Source: Acarospora socialis
Taxonomy: Eukaryota; Ascomycota; Lecanoromycetes; Acarosporales; Acarosporaceae
Direction: 5' to 3'
DNA: 64,000 nt
Assembly (NCBI GenBank): GCA_025617375.2
Contig: JAMYGW020000008.1
Span: 1 to 64,000, forward strand
Below are positions 58,901 to 64,000 of this stretch, piece by piece. Each line of letters begins with the position of its first letter. The first letter of the stretch is position 1. The notes beneath the pieces were generated by a model. That model was not told the origin of the DNA and did not search any database. It saw only the letters and a list, made by a program, of their open reading frames with translations. The position numbers were made by a program, and so were the translations under genes.

Positions 58901-60173
58901 TCTCCAGTTGGGTTTTGGGTCCTGGAGATGAGGGCGGTGAAAATTGTATACCAGTGTCCCTATAGCGAAGCTCCAGCACTGGAACTGAATTCTCGCTGCC
59001 ATCGAAGGTACCAGTCTTCTCCGTGGTTGAGGCCTCCCATACTTTCGCAACGGCAAACTCTTGCTCATGGGGTAAGCCAAGTACTTTCCTAGCCTTCTGA
59101 TCCTCTGTCACAGAAAGGACCGACGTCCTTCCCAACCGTTCTTCGGGCAACGCATCCGGTGATACTTGGCCATCCTCGAGGTCGCTATCATCCAGCACAT
59201 CCTCCTCTTCATCAAAGCCCAACTCGTCGGCGAGAGTAAGCCCGCCTGCTTTCATACCTCCATAGCCGTTGGGTCCACTGAGCATTGATAACCGGATGTT
59301 GTGTGCATCGCCATCGTGAGTGCTATTGCTCATGCCGCTCATCGGTCGTCTGTCCAGAACGGCATTGGCACGAATACTGGTTCGGTCTCCTTCTCCCCCA
59401 AGCCCGCGGTTCTCACCTGCCTCCTCAGCGTCAACATCACCATCGTGGTATAGCCCGTCGGCCTGAGCGGCTGCAATCTCCGCGAGGACCGTTTTCAGAC
59501 GGCCTTCCACAACGTGCACTTTCCGTTCCAGGTTCCGCCTTCCTTCCTCCCAAGTTTGCCTGTCTCGTTCCCACAAGGCATGAGTTCGATCGCCCTCCTC
59601 TTCTTGACTTCGGACTTTAGCTTGTGAGATTTCCAGCCGTTGCCTGACATCCGATAGACTTGTCAGAGCTTCATCGCGCTCCTTTGCGAGTTCGTCGAAG
59701 GCGGAGGAAGATCCCCCCTCGAGAGCTTGCAACTGACGTTCCAGCGCACGAGCTTTCTTCGCATTGCTAGCCAGTGTTTCGGAAATGTTCTCGTTCTCAA
59801 TTCTTGCAGTGTGAAGGCTCGATTCGAGATTCTCGATCAGACCGGTCCTACTTTCCAAGTCCCTTCGCAGAGACAGGATCTCGGAAACAAGTGAGGCATG
59901 TAGGGTTGGCGTGAACCTCCGCGGATCGAGTATGGAGATGGTCTCGTCGTTCGCGAAGTCTTTCGATCCCCCATGGTTGCGGAAGTAAGAGTCTCCACCG
60001 GGGGGGAATGGCGGCGGCGAGGACGAAGGACCTGGAGACGAAGTGCAGTGCCGTGATGAGTGTCTTGATGATCGACGGGAGAGTGATCTGGCAGGGGTCC
60101 GGTACGGAGTGTCGGTAGGCGTGGGTAGGGCTTGCGCGGCATATGCGTATTCATCTTCTCGGGACATGTTCAT
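55982..60173 (-). CDS. Num1/ApsA-type cortical protein with PH domain
   Basis: Predicted 1380 residues from exons 60173-56957 and 56907-55982; the 49-bp intron (GTAAGT...ACCCAG) joins KSGRK to LMIQSVLDVKDD. After a Ser/Arg/Pro-rich start, residues of about 95-245 form a coiled coil (SEILSLRRDLESRTGLIENL and following). A long disordered, acidic and Pro-rich middle follows. A C-terminal PH domain (about 990-1130) starts at VGEWMWKYVRKRK and spans the splice to LKFTATSKERHYIWLTALSFL. In yeast Num1 and Aspergillus ApsA, this architecture anchors dynein and mitochondria at the cell cortex through phosphoinositide binding and positions nuclei. The open frame extends to 60341 without an ATG, so an upstream exon is possible. 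ATG 60167 is an alternative start. Confidence 0.9.
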
Positions 60174-63100
60174 TGGGTTCTCTTGAAATCCACCCCGCTT
60201 ATACTTCAACGCTTCTAGCCTGCCAAAGCTTCCAGCACCTTCGAGTGTTTCTGCTGGGAGCGAGATAATGTACTCCCACCATCCATGCACTGTTACTTGC
60301 TCGAGAATCCAATATAGGTGGTACGTATCGCTGTCGCTCACGACTCTGACGTGAGTATAGAGGTCTACAAGTGACGATTAGATTGCCTTGCCTGAGCCTG
60401 TGCGCTAATTGTCAGAAGAGAGCCGGACAGCAGTTGGGTTCAGCGGCTACATACCGGCGAGTATGGGTGAGCTTTACCCAAACAGATGTGGCCAATTGTT
60501 AACAAGCTATTAGTGACAATCCAATGACAAGATGCTCGACGCTGTGGTAGAGTCAGTCATCACGAACTATGATGGCTCAGCTTCGAAGGGGACAGTATGG
60601 CGCTGTGCCCAACCATCCTGCTGGGACAAGTTGAGAAGTGTGCAGCATACCTATGGGTATCTCTTAACAGCCAGACTTTTGGTACGAAATGGACGTATAA
60701 CCCCTGGTACACCTGCCAAAGCAATGAATCGAAGGAATGTCGTGGTCCGACAAGGACGGGCCCTATCGTGGTGCTTGCTTTTGTTGTTTAGAAGAGGTGT
60801 ATACACGATGAAGGAAGACCGAGATCAAAAGAAGACAACGTGGCTGAAGGTACGGAGGTTCAAATTGGGAAGTGAGGCTCGTGGACGGAAAGTACAGTCC
60901 CTGTTGATGCTGCGCCGTTGGAATTAGCAGATAGCTTTTGAAACTACGCAGACTCTCCAAGAGCTAGTGAACGGTATGACGCTAAGCTCTCCTAAAACAA
61001 CCAAGATGGTACCTTGGGCAAGCAGATCTAGCAAACTGCGATGATAATGACTTGGTAATGGCCAATGGGGGAGAGCTGCAATGACAGCAAGCAAGAAACA
61101 ACGCACCTTCCACCGACATAAGCATGCCGCATGAGACGTTCCCCGCGTCAAGGCCCATACATATGGAAGGTTGTCGACCAGTATTGGGCAATTGATTGCA
61201 GAGTTAATTATTTCGAGACAGCTGCGCGGATAGCTGCGCGGTCTGACGATGAGATAAACGCGCTTCAAGTGTGAGTACTCGTGAATACCTACGGCAGCGA
61301 TGACTTGGATGCCCTCGACGGGAGACGGGAGGCCTTGACGGGGTCAAGCATGAACTGTTGAGTGACCCTGAACGAACAGAATCTGTCCACCGAGTCCGTA
61401 GCCATGTTCACCGGCAGGGTAGTGGCATAGACAGCCACGGGACCGACCAGGGCAGGATCGGGAGATGAAGCGAGGGAGGGCAGTCCAATGTGAGGTTCCG
61501 AGAGTTTAATACCTTAATTGATACGGTACCAGTACTATGTACAATACCTCAATATAAACTCTCCCCCGGCTGCCCCGGTCAAATGGGACAGATGTAAGTA
61601 TCATTTGACACGTATGATGTCGAGACGGAGAAGTGAGAATCTGAAAATCCGATTGGTGATGGCAATGCTTCCTTTCCTGTTTGACTCGCTCTCGTGGACG
61701 GATTCAGATACTCCATGAAGCTCCACCGTACTCGTACCTAAGGTACTTGTACCTTGTCGAGCGAACAGACGTCGTAGGATGCAAAGTTACCTACAAATGG
61801 TTTGATGAAACGAAATGCACCAATGAATCCAGGCAGCCGGGACCGACGACTAGTTGTAAAGTGAAACGAACCAACTAACTAACGAACTACCTAGGTACCT
61901 TACCTTAACCAAAACGCTTCCAGCTCTCGTCCGATCGTTGAGAGGCCGTTGTTGCTTGAAGCTCGCTCCGGCTCCCCTTAGCTTCTCCTAGCTTCCCCTA
62001 CCTTAGCTTCCCTCTGTGCTGTGCTCCGACCTGGTGGCTTGGACTTCCGAGATTAGCAATTCAGGCACGAAACGTCCAAGCGCAAAGGATTCGTTCAGGG
62101 CCTCGAACAGATCTCTCCTCATGGCAAGGGAAGAAGGGGGGATGTTGGATAAGGTACGGCACAGCGGCCAGTTGTGTGAGCACTGCATGTCCCAGAGGAA
62201 GAGTCTTGTTTGCTGTCCGTTGAGTTGTTGCTGCTCACGCATGCATGTGTGGGATGTAAAAAGCTGCCACTCCATGTAGAGTACTCTTCCAGTCTTCAAC
62301 AGCTGTTGACCAGATCGAGATTCGCACGGACCGTCCCCAAAAAACCCCGTTGCTTTCGGGCAGCAAGGCCGTTACCCCCATCTAGCCATTGACCGAGCCG
62401 GATGCGGCGCTGGTGTGCTTTAACCTGCAGTAGCCGTGGTTTGAGTTGACAAGAAAAGCAGAAAGCGATAACGGTAAAGGCAAAGTGATGCGTTGCTGTC
62501 AAGGGATGCAAAGGTAAAGGTAAAGGTGATGCACCGTTCATCACATGCACGCCCTAACGCCGTTGTGTCCCACGTCGCACACAAGCCGCGAAGATCTCTG
62601 CTCGTCGAATGGTCATAATCTTCCGGTATGCAAGGCCAATCATCTGATCGGCTTATCTGCTTTACACATACACATACTCTACTTCTCAGGGCCGCTAGAC
62701 CGGAGAAGGGGCGAAAGGAGCTGAACACTAAGTCACTCATCCTAGGTACGAAGTACGATACGAGATGGTGAAGAGTTTTTCCTGAGATTACTGAAAATGA
62801 AGATATGAGGCATTGCCAACCTCCTGAGCTGTGACCTGTGACCTGTGAGTAAGTGCCTCAAGGGCCATTATGAACTGGGTAGTGTGATATGGATGCCGGT
62901 CTGCGGAGAAGGTGTCACACTGGTGATGACAGCGAAGATGCTCCGTACGCATGAGAAATGCGGGCTGTAGTCACATGTAAAGAGAGTCCTCTTCCTGCCA
63001 TTTGTGACGATCTACTCCCGCCACGTAGAGTGCCTTACTCAGGCAGAGGTAACCCCGATTGAGCCAAAATGACAAGTGACGATGCACAATGCACGCAACC

Positions 63101-63304
63101 GTGGGGCAACCTGCGGGGTCCTCGTACTCCACAGCGACTACCGGCATACCTAAGCACCGCAGCCAACAGCATGTAATCAACAACCCACTCAATCAATTCC
63201 CTCTCCCGAAGCGCGGCAATCGTAAAGAACCAGTCACATCAGATACTCCGTCAAACCATTGGCTCCGCATAAACCAGACCTCACATCTCCCCCGCATAAG
63301 AAAC
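60174..63304. other. Long intergenic region with TACCTAGGTA words
   Basis: About 3.1 kb with no supportable gene. Contains TACCTAGGTA at 61888-61897 next to GTACCTAAGGTACTTGTACC (about 61734-61753) and a TCCTAGGTACGAAGTACG stretch (about 62740-62757). GTAAAGGTAAAGGTAAAGG occurs near 62512-62526. The frame at 60532-60927 has an ATG but no family resemblance. Confidence 0.5.
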
Positions 63305-64000
63305 ATGTCCACCACCCACCCGCCGCAAGCCTTGCTCTTCGACGTCTTCGGCACCGTCGTCGACTGGCGCTCCACCGTCACCGCCGCCCTCATCGCCCAC
63401 TGCACCGACGCCCTATCCGCCCCGGACGCCTCGCTGCCCTCCGCCTTGCGGCTACGCGCTTCGACGCTCACTGCGGAGGACTGGGTGCGCCCTTAGCTTT
63501 CCTTTCCCTGCCCTCCCCTCCGCCTCTCTTTCCCCTCCCGCATATTCTCCTCGTTATCTGCCCTGTGCATCTGCCGTCCCAGTACCAAACCAACCTGACC
63601 GCTCACTCCGCTCCGGCATACAGGGCACCTTCGCGCAACAATGGCGCAACAGCTACCTAACCTTCACGCGCACGCACGACCCCTCCTCCTCCTCCTCCTC
63701 CGAATTCATCACCATCGACACCCACCACCTCTCCTCCCTGCACCAGCTCCTCCAGGAATGGCAGCTCTCCGGCCTCTGGACCTCCGCCCAGGTCCATGAA
63801 ATCTCGCTGATCTGGCACCATCTCACCCCCTGGCCCGACTCCGCGCCCGGCCTGCACGCCCTCAACACCCAGTTCGCCACCGCCACGCTCTCGAACGGCA
63901 ACGTCTCGCTGCTCACCGACATGGCGGCGCACGCCGGTCTGCCGTGGACGCACGTCTTCTCGGCCGAGCAGTTCCGCGCGTACAAGCCGTCGCCGCGGGT
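63305..64000 (+). CDS. Haloacid dehalogenase type II (HAD superfamily), 5' part
   Basis: Exon 1 is 63305-63484 and exon 2 begins at 63624 and runs past the window edge; the 139-bp intron (GTGCGC...ATACAG) joins TAEDW to GTFAQQWRNSY. At least 185 residues are visible. Motif I is LLFDVFGTVVDWR, with nucleophile Asp13. Motif II is ATLSNGNVSLL (about residue 155). Motif III begins at KPSPR at the very end. This is the pattern of L-2-haloacid dehalogenases, which hydrolyse 2-halo acids to hydroxy acids via an aspartyl ester. Many fungal members act on unknown substrates. A run of six Ser encoded by (TCC)n lies in exon 2 (about 63683-63702). About one third of the protein is missing beyond the window. 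Confidence 0.9.

Noticed and set aside
60532-60927. 131-codon plus-strand frame with ATG
   Set aside because: No domain, no codon pattern that stands out, and no conserved-looking segment.

Overview
The window is a chromosome end of a filamentous ascomycete (Pezizomycotina). Evidence: a terminal CCCTAA array (1-189), spliceosomal genes with short introns (49-139 bp), fungal families (Zn2Cys6 regulator, Dal5-type permease, Num1/ApsA-type cortical PH protein, NIPA-like Mg transporter), and a subtelomeric block of heavily C-to-T mutated Ty3/gypsy retrotransposons. No rRNA, tRNA, CRISPR or bacterial operon structure was found.

Layout. 1-189: telomere. 190-10861: three copies of one Ty3/gypsy chromovirus, all inactivated. 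Copies A (190-3519) and B (3520-6712) lie on the minus strand; copy C (6713-10861) lies on the plus strand and keeps protease, RT, RNase H, integrase, chromodomain and a 356-bp 3' LTR. Junctions fall exactly at LTR termini: B sits inside C and A inside B, each has lost its telomere-side half, and the telomere caps A within its RT. The block has almost no CG and almost no CC/GG dinucleotides. Copy C also carries an antisense ORF with a zinc-cluster-like cysteine pattern.

10862-32600: normal-GC genes: TLC-domain membrane protein (11305-12244), small CxxC protein (12999-13491, minus), sterol-desaturase-like hydroxylase (14009-15142), P450 (15459-17033, minus) divergent from a SAM methyltransferase (17626-18559), a gene relic (19185-20100), a frameshifted GT8 glycosyltransferase pseudogene (20206-21244, minus), NIPA-like transporter (22567-24866, minus), a patatin-like protein lacking its serine nucleophile (26134-28109, minus), a MOSC protein with a 15-nt first exon (29147-30302) and a stand-alone CinA C-terminal-domain protein (31936-32598).

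32600-64000: sparser. It holds a decayed DHA2-type MFS pseudogene, a GNAT acetyltransferase (36136-36919), an FAD monooxygenase (38922-40218, minus), a Ser-rich orphan (41117-42208, minus), a Zn2Cys6 regulator (43769-45829, minus), an allantoate-permease-like MFS transporter (48343-50204), a 1020-residue protein joining two C2H2 fingers to a trypsin-like peptidase domain (51165-54284), the cortical PH protein (55982-60173, minus) and the 5' part of a type II haloacid dehalogenase (63305-64000). Several hydrolase, oxidase and transporter genes fit an accessory metabolic role, but there is no polyketide, peptide or terpene backbone enzyme, so I do not call a secondary-metabolite cluster. Gene models were built by hand from splice signals, reading frame and family recall; coordinates span first to last coding base, introns included.
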